Below the pieces are notes generated by a model. The model had not been told where the DNA came from. It saw only the letters and a list, made by a program, of their open reading frames with translations, and did no database searches. From contig JANQIS010000015.1 of assembly GCA_028282045.1 (NCBI GenBank), forward strand, positions 1 through 20,523: a DNA stretch of 20,523 nucleotides, given 5' to 3'. The position numbers were made by a program, and so were the translations under genes. Within the stretch, counting starts at the first letter, position 1. The number at the start of each line of letters is the position of its first letter. This DNA comes from Gammaproteobacteria bacterium (lineage in GTDB: Bacteria > Pseudomonadota > Gammaproteobacteria > Francisellales > CACEW01). Of the stretch, positions 7,398 to 14,004 are shown in pieces.

Positions 7398-7970
7398 TTA
7401 AATCGATGCCATATCGGCAACAGTAATCTGGGTAGTAAAAGGCGCTAATGACGTGAAAGTTGCTTGATTGACTTCGTCACTGGCCGCTTCACACGCGTCG
7501 GTGAGAATCACCACACGATAATCGCGATCATGTGCATCGCGTGCGGTATGCTCCACTGCCATATTAGTTGCTACACCGCATATCACCAGCGTATCGACCT
7601 GCTGAGCACGCAGTAATACTTCTAAGTCAGTGTTATAAAAGGCATTAACGCGGTGTTTGGTGATAATGGTATCGGTTTGCTCATGGGCAAGCTTATCGTG
7701 AAATGCTGTACCCCAGCTACCGAGTTGCAATGCCTGATTTTTAGCTGCCAGGCCAAACATCGGTGAGTGTTTAGGGCACTGTGCATAAGTGGCATCAAAG
7801 CCGACTTTCACATGGGCAATCGGCCAGTTTTGTCGGCGTGCATAACTGATGGCTTGGTTAGCATGTTCGATGATTTTATTGGTTTGGATACGCTCAGCAT
7901 GACGGGCAATTTTGCCTTCAGGGTGAGTAATATCATTAATAAAATCAAGGGTAAGTAATAATGCTTTCAT
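7398..7970 (-). CDS. Isochorismatase-family cysteine hydrolase
   Basis: A 190-residue alpha/beta hydrolase of the isochorismatase-like superfamily (nicotinamidases, N-carbamoylsarcosine and biuret-type amidases, isochorismatases). The expected catalytic triad is present: D9 in LTLDFIND, K105 in ITKHRVNAF, and C131 in VICGVATNMAVEHTARDA, the last including the family's cis-peptide region. The substrate cannot be told; without an aryl carrier domain it is a stand-alone hydrolase. The start is taken at the second of two adjacent ATGs (7970), six bases from a strong AAGGAG; ATG 7973 is only three bases away. The Shine-Dalgarno overlaps the EamA stop, and the gap is about 10 bp, so the two are co-transcribed. 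The pairing suggests that the transporter moves the hydrolase's substrate or product. Confidence 0.9.
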   Translation of the reverse strand: MKALLLTLDFINDITHPEGKIARHAERIQTNKIIEHANQAISYARRQNWPIAHVKVGFDATYAQCPKHSPMFGLAAKNQALQLGSWGTAFHDKLAHEQTDTIITKHRVNAFYNTDLEVLLRAQQVDTLVICGVATNMAVEHTARDAHDRDYRVVILTDACEAASDEVNQATFTSLAPFTTQITVADMASI

Positions 7971-7980
7971 CATGGACTCC

Positions 7981-8850
7981 TTAACGTTTTAGCATTAAAA
8001 ATGAGTTGCATCCGATAATCAATAGCATACCGATCCAGATGCTTAGTGTGGGGGTGGTATGGAACACCACCCAATCCAGTAGCGCTGATACCACCACCGA
8101 AAAGTACATGCCAGGGGTGACGTTACTGGCTTGTTTAACCCATTGGTAGGCTTTGGCACGTAGTATTTGTGCTGCTGCGCTGGTAATACCAATGCCGATG
8201 CAGATTAGCAGCAAAATGTCCCAGTTGATATTAAGAGCAGTCAGCTCAGAGTGATAGGTCAGCGCAAAAGGAATAGAGGTTATTAACAAAGCAATGCTGT
8301 AAATCCAGACGTTGAGCGTAATGGGATGTGTTTGCCTGCTGGCTTGGTGTAACGTGACTTGTGAACAGGCGTTGAAAAATCCTGATAATAGTCCCATCAG
8401 CACCCACGCATTGATACTGCCATCACCATGATATATCACCAGTATCATGCCACAAAAGCTTAAGGCGCCAGCAATCAAAGTATGGCGCTGCAACGGATGC
8501 TTTTGAATAAGACGGGCAATAAATGGCACAAATAAGGGGCTGGTGTTAAATAAGAGTACGCTCACTAACAATGAGCCGGATAACAAACTGCTGGTAAAAC
8601 AATATTGCGCCAGGACCATAAACACTACGCGATAACCAATGGCCTGCCAATTATCAGGATGGACTATGATTTTAGGGGTAATCAATACCAGTCCCCACAA
8701 AACTAATGTTGTAGCAGCAACACGCAGCCAAACAATATCGACTACGCCAAAGTTTTGCATCAGTGACAAACTGAATAAACTGCCAACGGCAATACAAGTG
8801 GCCGATATCAGCATAAAGCTCATACTGATGGGCAGAGAATGGTGTTTCAT
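7981..8850 (-). CDS. EamA-family (drug/metabolite transporter) inner-membrane permease
   Basis: A 289-residue protein with about ten hydrophobic segments spread over its whole length, in two halves (roughly 8-140 and 145-289). This is the duplicated five-helix EamA architecture of the DMT superfamily. Typical signatures are LWGLVLITPK, LFNTSPLFVPFIARLI at the end of the first half and ILRAKAYQWVKQASNVTPGMYFSVVVSALLDWVVF in the second. Members export amino acids, metabolites or drugs, or carry nucleotide sugars; specificity cannot be read from sequence. A GAGG lies five bases before the ATG. It is transcribed divergently from the LysR gene over a 96-bp AT-rich gap and is followed closely by the isochorismatase gene, so it is the likely regulated target of that LysR protein. 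Confidence 0.9.
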   Translation of the reverse strand: MKHHSLPISMSFMLISATCIAVGSLFSLSLMQNFGVVDIVWLRVAATTLVLWGLVLITPKIIVHPDNWQAIGYRVVFMVLAQYCFTSSLLSGSLLVSVLLFNTSPLFVPFIARLIQKHPLQRHTLIAGALSFCGMILVIYHGDGSINAWVLMGLLSGFFNACSQVTLHQASRQTHPITLNVWIYSIALLITSIPFALTYHSELTALNINWDILLLICIGIGITSAAAQILRAKAYQWVKQASNVTPGMYFSVVVSALLDWVVFHTTPTLSIWIGMLLIIGCNSFLMLKR

Positions 8851-8946
8851 GATAGCCTCATCTTGATTTGGTATAAATTAATTTTACTAAATAACGATAG
8901 ATGTTAAAATCTATATAAATTAAACTTATGATTAGAAATTCTAAAT
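8851..8946. promoter_or_regulatory. Divergent EamA/LysR intergenic region with two inverted repeats
   Basis: A 96-bp, strongly AT-rich spacer between the two divergent starts. It contains ATAGAT-N6-ATCTAT (8897-8914), a plausible LysR-type operator dyad, and TTAGAA-A-TTCTAA (8932-8944), ending two bases before the LysR ATG. For EamA, TTTAAC and TAAAAT on the minus strand are spaced 16 bp. The dyads suit autoregulation and activation of the transporter by the LysR protein, inferred from layout. Confidence 0.5.
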
Positions 8947-9810
8947 ATGAATACTTTACCGCCGATGAAAGCTTTACCGGTATTTGATGCCGTAGCACGT
9001 TATCGCCATTTCTCCCGAGCAGCTCAGTCACTACATGTGACTGCCGGTGCTGTGAGCCAGCAAATTAAACAACTGGAGCATTATCTGGGCTGTCAGTTGT
9101 TAGAACGCAGCAATAAATCAGTTGATTTGACACCGGAAGGTGAGCGCTATTGGCGTGCCATCCACCAGGCATTGCAAACTATTGACGCTGCGACACAAGA
9201 GCTTAAACCACGACATCAACAGGTCGTTGATATCCGTTTATTGGCTACACTGGCTATGCAATGGTTGATCCCACTGCTACCCAGTTTGCAACAGGCTCAT
9301 CCGGACATTGAGTTGCGTATTGTTACCACTTGGGATCAGACAAAGTGGGCTCGTGATGATGCTGATTTGGCGATTGTCTATGGCACGGCATTACCACCGG
9401 ATACAGAGGGAGAGCGTTTATGGCAGGACAGTCTGATTTTGGTGGTGCCGCAGGCAGCGCAATCGCTACCGTTGGCCAAGATCATGGCGCGTTACATCGC
9501 AATCCGTGTTGATACCCCCTCGCGCCAGATGGATTGGCCGCAGTGGTGTGAGGCAAACTCGTTTACTCTGCCCGAGCAGTTCACCAGTGTCAGCAATACA
9601 GTGCAAGCGCTGCAGGCAGTGCGTATGGGTGTTGGCGTGGTGGTGACCCATGCGCCGTTTATGCAGTTATCCAGTGCTAACGTTGGTTTAGGTATTGCCG
9701 GCCAAGCCGTTGCGCGTGATGAGGCATACTATTTGGTCCATGCAGCCGGTCAACGGTTGAGCCGATCTGCCCAGTTGATCAAACAGTGGGTCTTATCTGT
9801 TGCAACCTGA
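8947..9810 (+). CDS. LysR-family transcriptional regulator (GcvA-like)
   Basis: A 287-residue LysR-type regulator. The winged helix-turn-helix fills residues about 5-64, with FSRAAQSLHVTAGAVSQQIKQLEHYLG as the DNA-reading helices and LLERSNKSVDLTPEGERY as the wing. The substrate-binding domain follows from about 92, starting VDIRLLATLAMQWLIPLLPSL. The AVSQQIKQLE and LTPEGERYW wording resembles the GcvA/AmpR branch. The ligand is unknown. It is divergent from EamA and likely controls the EamA-isochorismatase pair through the dyads in the shared spacer. No clear Shine-Dalgarno precedes ATG 8947. Its end faces the rpsU terminator hairpin, which can serve both convergent transcripts. Confidence 0.93.
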   Translation: MNTLPPMKALPVFDAVARYRHFSRAAQSLHVTAGAVSQQIKQLEHYLGCQLLERSNKSVDLTPEGERYWRAIHQALQTIDAATQELKPRHQQVVDIRLLATLAMQWLIPLLPSLQQAHPDIELRIVTTWDQTKWARDDADLAIVYGTALPPDTEGERLWQDSLILVVPQAAQSLPLAKIMARYIAIRVDTPSRQMDWPQWCEANSFTLPEQFTSVSNTVQALQAVRMGVGVVVTHAPFMQLSSANVGLGIAGQAVARDEAYYLVHAAGQRLSRSAQLIKQWVLSVAT

Positions 9811-9897
9811 TAGTCTCTGCTTTTTGAGGGCATGCCCTGGTATGCATTGAGCCGTTGTTATGGTGGTAAACTGGCAGAAATTAAGATTTTAGCTAAC

Positions 9898-9929
9898 AAA
9901 AAACCCACCGAGCATAGCTGGGTGGGTTT
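9898..9929 (-). terminator. Intrinsic terminator of rpsU
   Basis: AAACCCACC (9901-9909) pairs perfectly with GGTGGGTTT (9921-9929). An inner AGC/GCT pairing (9911-9913 with 9917-9919) extends the stem across one mismatch. On the minus strand the hairpin runs straight into six T (plus-strand A at 9898-9903). It lies 20 bp after the rpsU stop, so rpsU is separated from the yqeY-dnaG-rpoD operon. It also faces the LysR gene end. Confidence 0.88.
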
Positions 9930-9948
9930 GGCAAATTGTCTGAAGAGA

Positions 9949-10164
9949 TTAATACATTCTCTGACGTGCGTTCAGCTCACGATAGACTTTTTTCATGTGG
10001 CGCTTCACTGCAGCAGCCTTTTTGCGCTTGCGTTCAGTAGTGGGTTTTTCATAAAACTCACGGCGGCGCAATTCCGACATGATACCTGCTTTTTCACAGG
10101 AGCGCTTGAAACGACGCAGTGCAACATCAAATGGCTCGTTTTCTTTCACGCGAATGGAGGGCAT
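9949..10164 (-). CDS. rpsU: 30S ribosomal protein S21
   Basis: A 71-residue, very basic small-subunit protein that contacts the 3' end region of 16S rRNA and is needed for initiation on natural mRNAs. The sequence is canonical for the gammaproteobacterial protein: N-terminal MPSIRVKENEPFDVALRRFK, central RSCEKAGIMSELRRREFYEKPT and the Lys/Arg-rich C-terminal helix ending ELNARQRMY. AAGGTG lies six bases before the ATG. It has its own promoter (10206-10234) and terminator (9898-9929). It is the usual head gene of the macromolecular-synthesis operon but is here monocistronic, with an unrelated cassette between it and yqeY. Confidence 0.98.
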   Translation of the reverse strand: MPSIRVKENEPFDVALRRFKRSCEKAGIMSELRRREFYEKPTTERKRKKAAAVKRHMKKVYRELNARQRMY

Positions 10165-10205
10165 AAACTCTCACCTTTGCTTAATGTAAGCTTCAAAGAC
10201 GACGG

Positions 10206-10234
10206 ATTGTACGCTAAAGTGACGGTGTTCGCAA
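10206..10234 (-). promoter_or_regulatory. Sigma70 promoter of rpsU
   Basis: On the minus strand TTGCGA (10229-10234), a 17-bp spacer, and TACAAT (10206-10211) give a strong sigma70 match. The predicted start would lie about 35 bp before the rpsU ATG with a good Shine-Dalgarno. It lies within the 86-bp spacer shared with the divergent tsaD. Confidence 0.7.
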
Positions 10235-10250
10235 TACCTTTCGGTAGACA

Positions 10251-11270
10251 ATGTTAGTACTGGGAATTGAAACCTCTTGTGATGAAACCGGCGTGGCGGT
10301 TTATGATACGGCAGACGGGCTGTTATCCCATGTGCTCTACAGCCAGATTGATCTGCATGCTAACTATGGTGGCGTGGTGCCGGAGTTGGCGTCGCGCGAT
10401 CATGCACGGCGCTTACTGCCTCTAATTCGTCAAGCATTGGCGCAGGCCGGTGTGAGCAAAACAGATTTGGATGGCATTGCCTATACCGCTGGCCCGGGCC
10501 TGGTGGGCGCCTTGATGGTCGGCGCTTCGGTGGCACAAGGCTTAGCATTGGGATTGAATATTGCCACGATCCCGGTGCATCATATGGAAGGACATTTATT
10601 GGCACCGATGTTGGAGGCGCGCCAACCGCAAGGGCCTTTTGTGGCGCTGTTGGTCTCCGGCGGACACACTCAGTTGTACCGTGTCGATACCATTGGTCAA
10701 TATCAATTGTTGGGGGAGTCGATTGATGATGCTGCCGGTGAAGCCTTTGATAAAACAGCCAAACTGATGGGGCTGCCTTATCCCGGTGGGCCACACTTGG
10801 CCAAATTAGCTAAGCACGGGCGCTCTGGCCGGTTCAGGTTGCCGCGCCCTATGACCAATCGGCCCGGATTTGATTTTAGTTTTAGTGGTTTAAAGACCGC
10901 TGTGTTACATGCCCTGGCGCACTGCCAGACTGATCAGGACAAGGCTGATCTGGCAGCAGATTTTCAAATTGCCGTGGTGGATACTTTATTGTTGAAAACT
11001 CAGCGGGCGCTCAAACAAACCGGATTAAAGCAGTTGGTCGTGGCCGGTGGCGTCAGCGCCAACCAGTATCTGCGTGAAACATTGGCACAAGCCGCACAAC
11101 AGCAGGGTTGGCAGGTATTTTATCCGCAGCAAGACTTTTGTACCGACAATGGCGCGATGATCGCCTATGCCGGCGCGCTGCGCCTGGCTGCAGGCCAGTG
11201 TGGCAGCGCTGATATCACGGTCAAAGCGCGTTGGCCTATGGCGGACTTGATGCCAATAAATAATAGCTAA
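10251..11270 (+). CDS. tsaD: tRNA N6-threonylcarbamoyladenosine transferase subunit TsaD
   Basis: A 339-residue ASKHA-fold protein that, with TsaB and TsaE, transfers the threonylcarbamoyl group from threonylcarbamoyl-AMP to A37 of ANN-decoding tRNAs. Visible motifs are MLVLGIETSCDETGVAVYD (phosphate 1), YGGVVPELASRDHARRLLPL, metal ligands H111 and H115 in HHMEGHLLAP, LLVSGGHTQL, DDAAGEAFDK, and VVAGGVSANQYLRE. The length is normal. The divergent rpsU-tsaD order is the usual gammaproteobacterial one. The last residues (MADLMPINNS) differ from those coded by a second, partial copy of the 3' end 0.9 kb downstream (MADLIPLMPPLS), so the present 3' terminus may have been replaced by recombination. 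Only a weak GGTAG precedes the ATG. Confidence 0.98.
   Translation: MLVLGIETSCDETGVAVYDTADGLLSHVLYSQIDLHANYGGVVPELASRDHARRLLPLIRQALAQAGVSKTDLDGIAYTAGPGLVGALMVGASVAQGLALGLNIATIPVHHMEGHLLAPMLEARQPQGPFVALLVSGGHTQLYRVDTIGQYQLLGESIDDAAGEAFDKTAKLMGLPYPGGPHLAKLAKHGRSGRFRLPRPMTNRPGFDFSFSGLKTAVLHALAHCQTDQDKADLAADFQIAVVDTLLLKTQRALKQTGLKQLVVAGGVSANQYLRETLAQAAQQQGWQVFYPQQDFCTDNGAMIAYAGALRLAAGQCGSADITVKARWPMADLMPINNS
11220..11251 (+). repeat. 32-bp direct repeat, copy 1 (within tsaD 3' end)
   Basis: These 32 bases, coding the TsaD residues KARWPMADL and their flanks, recur exactly at 12143-12174. Sequence on both sides of the two copies is divergent. Together the copies bracket the frameshifted beta-barrel gene, an arrangement like that left by recombination or integration at a gene's 3' end. 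Confidence 0.95.
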
Positions 11271-11297
11271 CTTATCGTAGCAGTTATTAGGCCATCC

Positions 11298-11312
11298 CCT
11301 GAAAATTTCAGG
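11298..11312. repeat. Short palindrome downstream of tsaD
   Basis: CCTGAAA and TTTCAGG flank a single A. It sits between the convergent tsaD and beta-barrel genes, about 28 bp after the tsaD stop. No T tract follows on either strand, so terminator function is doubtful. Confidence 0.35.
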
Positions 11313-11341
11313 CAATGTAGATATGACAGGTTAGTTGGATA

Positions 11342-12002
11342 TCAAAATACATAACTTATACCCAAAAGAAATGCGTCTGCACTGGCTATTTTAGGGATAT
11401 CGCCGCTATTGTCAGAACCTTGCTGGGCAGCACTTTCATGGCCAAAAATGTGATAATAGGTTACGTTAACGCGAAAATTGTGATTGATTAAATATCCCAA
11501 ACCAAAAGCAGCCTCTAAACGTGTTTGATTTTCGTTAACCAGTTCTGTGGGCTCAATGGTTGAGTCGATTACATTTTCCTGTTTAACATATGCAGCACCC
11601 AACTTACCAACAGTATATAGTTTGTAGGGCAATAAAAACATTAGATCCAGCAACCCTTCTATTGCATGACTAGAGAATTGACTGCGGACATTTACTGCTC
11701 CGCTCATGATTGAAGCGTCGTGCCTGCTTTTGGGCAAAGTAATGTAACCAATTTCCGGGCCTGTCAGAAAATGGTCACTTACCTGATAAAGATAGCCTAG
11801 TGCTACATGTATAGGCAAAGCCAGAGTTCTTTCTCGTGACAGTCGTATTGGCATAGGGTAGATTTAGGCCACCAGTAAGCAGTCGGCCATAACCACCTTG
11901 TAGTGATATGAATGGACCTTGGTAGTTTTGCAACGTGGTTGCAGCAACACTCAGACACATGAAGTAGGTAACAACGGCGATGGCGACGTGCTTAATGTGC
12001 AT
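11342..12002 (-). pseudogene. Frameshifted outer-membrane beta-barrel protein
   Basis: Two overlapping minus-strand frames together make one protein of about 219 residues. The first (12002 to about 11810) gives a signal peptide, MHIKHVAIAVVTYFMCLSVAATT, then a barrel start (GPFISLQGGYGRLLTGG) up to GFAY. The second (about 11806 to 11342) continues with VALGYLYQVSDHFLTGPEIGY, barrel strands, and the C-terminal ISYVF with the terminal Phe typical of outer-membrane barrels. The break is at about 11804-11812, where one extra base (or two lost) shifts the frame; the first frame then stops after 11 stray residues. The family resembles the small opacity/OmpW-like porin group, with exact identity uncertain. 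A sequencing error cannot be excluded. It lies between the two copies of the tsaD 3' end. Confidence 0.82.
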
Positions 12003-12103
12003 CCTGACTTGTATCTGTTAGTATTTGCTAATGCTTTGAAATATAGTTGAATTGTCCGTAAGACACACATATAAAAAAACTTAAGAAAAATTTCACCCAC
12101 ACT

Positions 12104-12199
12104 GAGTTCGCCTGTGGTAAGCAAGGTAATGATGCGATTATCGTCAAAGCGCGTTGGCCTATGGCGGACTTGATTCCGCTGATGCCGCCGCTGAGCTAG
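12104..12199 (+). pseudogene. Remnant of a tsaD 3' end
   Basis: In one frame these bases code a peptide beginning EFACGKQGNDAIIVKARW and ending MADLIPLMPPLS before a TAG at 12197-12199. It aligns with the end of the intact tsaD (AAGQCGSADITVKARWPMADL). The core is identical over 32 bp (12143-12174), while the upstream part differs at many bases, so it is not a simple recent duplicate of the whole end. There is no start codon or upstream tsaD sequence. The minus-strand 560-residue gene uses its antisense for its final codons. Confidence 0.88.
12143..12174 (+). repeat. 32-bp direct repeat, copy 2 (within tsaD remnant)
   Basis: Exact copy of 11220-11251, offset by 923 bp. The flanks diverge immediately on the right (TCCGCTG here, GCCAATA in copy 1) and within a few bases on the left. 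Confidence 0.95.
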
Positions 12200-13841
12200 C
12201 AGCCGTGCATTGGCCGTGCCTGGAGAGTACTTGTGCTAAGGCGCCCTGCATTGTCTGTTGATGGCCGTCGTCGTCGATGCTTAACCCACTGGTCACTGTG
12301 TCGGTGCCGGCGCCTGATGCAGAGGCTGCTGCACCAACAGGTGCTGGAGCTACACTGATCCCCTCATCACCGTGTGCGGTCGTTGGTTCGAACCGTGTAA
12401 CTGTATAGCCTTGACCCACTAACCAATCCAGATGCTTACTAGCCTGTCTGGTGGCAAGGTTTTGGGCTTTCTGCGCGCAATCAGCCATTGCTTCGGTTGA
12501 TGCTGGGTTAGCGCAAGGGGCAAACACTATGCAAAAGATTAACGGGGTGCCGGCGAATGAAAAATTTTTTGATGTTGCTGGTGATGTAGGCTTGGCACAA
12601 TGACCAGAAGCCGGTAAAAATATTACCGGTATACCGTTAAATGAATGCGTTGCTGCATGGGCATCCATTGGGGCTGGCGTGAGGTGACTACAGGGCTCTG
12701 CGCTAAACTGATCAACCAGTGTTTGCCGACAGGTGGCGGCTATGCTACTACTGTCGCGGGTATTTATGGACAACATGGGCTTACCATGGTCTTCTGTAGT
12801 TGGTGTCTGTGCCATGTGGCGTTGGTCGGCAGTCTCAGGCTCCGCTGGTGTATGCTCGGATTGCGGGGCTTTTAAGTCAAGATCTTTTACCATTCTCATA
12901 ACAACATCGTAACCTTCTGTAGCACAAGCAAGGATCGGTGACAAGTTATTCATTATCTTGTGTGCCACCTTGTCTGCCTGATCATAGTTATGGCCGCTGG
13001 CGTGGGCTTTTTGATACAATATGTTAACGCACTTTTTTAGACAATCGGCATGCTCCGCTGGTGTATGCTCGGACTGCAGGGTTTTTAAGTCAAGATCTTT
13101 TATCGTTCTTATAACAACATCGTAATCTTCTGTAGCACAGGTAAGGACCGGTGACAAATGATTCATTATCTTGTGTACCACCTTGTCCGCCCGATCATAG
13201 TTATGGCCGCTGGCGTGGGCTTTTTGATACAATATGTTAACGCACTTTTTTAGAAAATCGGCATGATATGGGGCAGCTACAGGTACCTCGGTATGGTATA
13301 CTATCCGAGTGGCAAACCAATGATGTGCATTGTCGGCGATTTGTGCCGCGGTAGTAGCATAAACTCTTGCAGCACGAATATCTGCCTGACGGCGTTGGTC
13401 AGCATCGGCGCCGGCTGATGAAGCTGCCGCTGCTGTCGCCTGTGAGTCAGCCTTTTCCAGAATGGTATCAGCCTCACCTGGTGTGACCCACATCTGATAC
13501 AACAGTTGCTGCATATCTTCCCATTTCCAAGGCTCACCATTGTATTGAGTACAGGTGGTGTGCATGGCGCCAGGGTGCATAGCAATATGGGTGGCGCTTG
13601 CTTTTTTGCCTGTTGTTGGCACCGCGCCGGAAATGGCGACAACCAATCCCTCATCGACAGGGCGCTCGTAATAATCATCGGGCGTGAAACACCTTGGATC
13701 CTTGAATTGGAGACCCCGCCAAAGACATGGCCCCTTGTCTGGCTCATTTAGCTTAACGCTGCCCATAACCTGGCTGGCATGGGGAACACTTCCTGTGGAA
13801 TCAGTGACTGCTATAAAATAGCTAACATTAAAAAACGGCAT
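12159..13841 (-). CDS. Unrecognised 560-residue protein with internal tandem repeats
   Basis: No family recognised. The start is ATG 13841: AAGGA lies six bases upstream, while the TTG at 13847 is too close to it. Layout: residues 1-100 form a possible globular N-terminal domain (FNVSYFIAVTDSTG, FTPDDYYERPVDEGLVVAISG); 140-165 is Ala/Ser-rich; 193-263 and 264-334 are two near-identical 71-residue helical repeats beginning HAD-LKKCVNILYQKAHASGHNYD; 401-423 and 429-451 are two diverged short repeats (NGIPVIFLPASG; AGTPLIFCIVFAPC), mildly hydrophobic; the Ala/Ser/Gly-rich tail runs 480-560. No signal peptide is evident. Cysteine and histidine are common. The last dozen residues (ending AESSPP) are antisense of the tsaD remnant. 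A promoter with a 17-bp spacer precedes it. A secreted effector or surface protein of a host-associated bacterium is one reading, not shown. A degenerating frame is the alternative, but the long open frame and good start favour a real gene. Confidence 0.72.
   Translation of the reverse strand: MPFFNVSYFIAVTDSTGSVPHASQVMGSVKLNEPDKGPCLWRGLQFKDPRCFTPDDYYERPVDEGLVVAISGAVPTTGKKASATHIAMHPGAMHTTCTQYNGEPWKWEDMQQLLYQMWVTPGEADTILEKADSQATAAAASSAGADADQRRQADIRAARVYATTAAQIADNAHHWFATRIVYHTEVPVAAPYHADFLKKCVNILYQKAHASGHNYDRADKVVHKIMNHLSPVLTCATEDYDVVIRTIKDLDLKTLQSEHTPAEHADCLKKCVNILYQKAHASGHNYDQADKVAHKIMNNLSPILACATEGYDVVMRMVKDLDLKAPQSEHTPAEPETADQRHMAQTPTTEDHGKPMLSINTRDSSSIAATCRQTLVDQFSAEPCSHLTPAPMDAHAATHSFNGIPVIFLPASGHCAKPTSPATSKNFSFAGTPLIFCIVFAPCANPASTEAMADCAQKAQNLATRQASKHLDWLVGQGYTVTRFEPTTAHGDEGISVAPAPVGAAASASGAGTDTVTSGLSIDDDGHQQTMQGALAQVLSRHGQCTAASSAAASAESSPP
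12489..12641 (-). repeat. Diverged 28-residue-period repeat inside the 560-residue protein
   Basis: Residues 401-423 (FNGIPVIFLPASGHCAKPTSPAT) and 429-451 (FAGTPLIFCIVFAPCANPASTEA) align at 28-residue spacing, sharing F-xG-xP-xIF, a P or A-x-C-A-x-P and PA. The DNA also contains the inverted repeat CCGGTAA-N5-TTACCGG at 12611-12629. Confidence 0.6.
12840..13052 (-). repeat. Tandem 213-bp coding repeat, unit 2 (residues 264-334)
   Basis: The 71-codon unit begins HADCLKKC and ends SEHTPAE. It directly abuts unit 1 and is nearly identical at both DNA and protein level; a long block covering LKKCVNILYQKAHASGHNYD is the same in both. Confidence 0.95.
13053..13265 (-). repeat. Tandem 213-bp coding repeat, unit 1 (residues 193-263)
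   Basis: The 71-codon unit begins HADFLKKC and ends SEHTPAE. Differences from unit 2 cluster in the second half (for example SPVLTCATEDYDVVIRTIKD against SPILACATEGYDVVMRMVKD). In-frame unit length allows copy-number change without frameshift. Confidence 0.95.
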
Positions 13842-13874
13842 TATCAATCCTTAATAACTGCATGCTCGCCGCTA

Positions 13875-13903
13875 ATAATATCCATATAAAGGTGACAATT
13901 CAA
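13875..13903 (-). promoter_or_regulatory. Sigma70-like promoter of the 560-residue gene
   Basis: On the minus strand TTGAAT (13898-13903) and TATTAT (13875-13880) are exactly 17 bp apart. The implied leader is about 27 bases and ends with a good Shine-Dalgarno and the ATG at 13841. This supports the frame being a functional gene. Confidence 0.6.
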
Positions 13904-14004
13904 TGTATGTTGCAGCAAAAGTCCTTTTTGAGTTGTGCAGTGACATGATGAGATATCCAGGCTAGACTGGTCGTTGAGCATTTTGCCGCTAGGATTGATC
14001 GCCA

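Noticed and set aside
9832..10257. Plus-strand frame of 141 codons
   Set aside because: Antisense to rpsU and running through its terminator and promoter; no supporting motif.
10360..10794. Minus-strand frame of 144 codons
   Set aside because: Antisense to the conserved core of tsaD.
11220..12174. Insertion sequence or integron between the 32-bp repeats
   Set aside because: The interval holds only the beta-barrel gene; there is no transposase, integrase or terminal inverted repeat.
12840..13265. Possible CRISPR-like or satellite array
   Set aside because: There are only two abutting units of 213 bp, in frame and without spacers; this is a duplicated protein segment.
12645..13751. Plus-strand and alternate minus frames inside the 560-residue gene (12645-12875, 13301-13747, 13506-13751)
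   Set aside because: The tandem repeats and the promoter/ribosome site support the long minus frame only; these frames cut across them.
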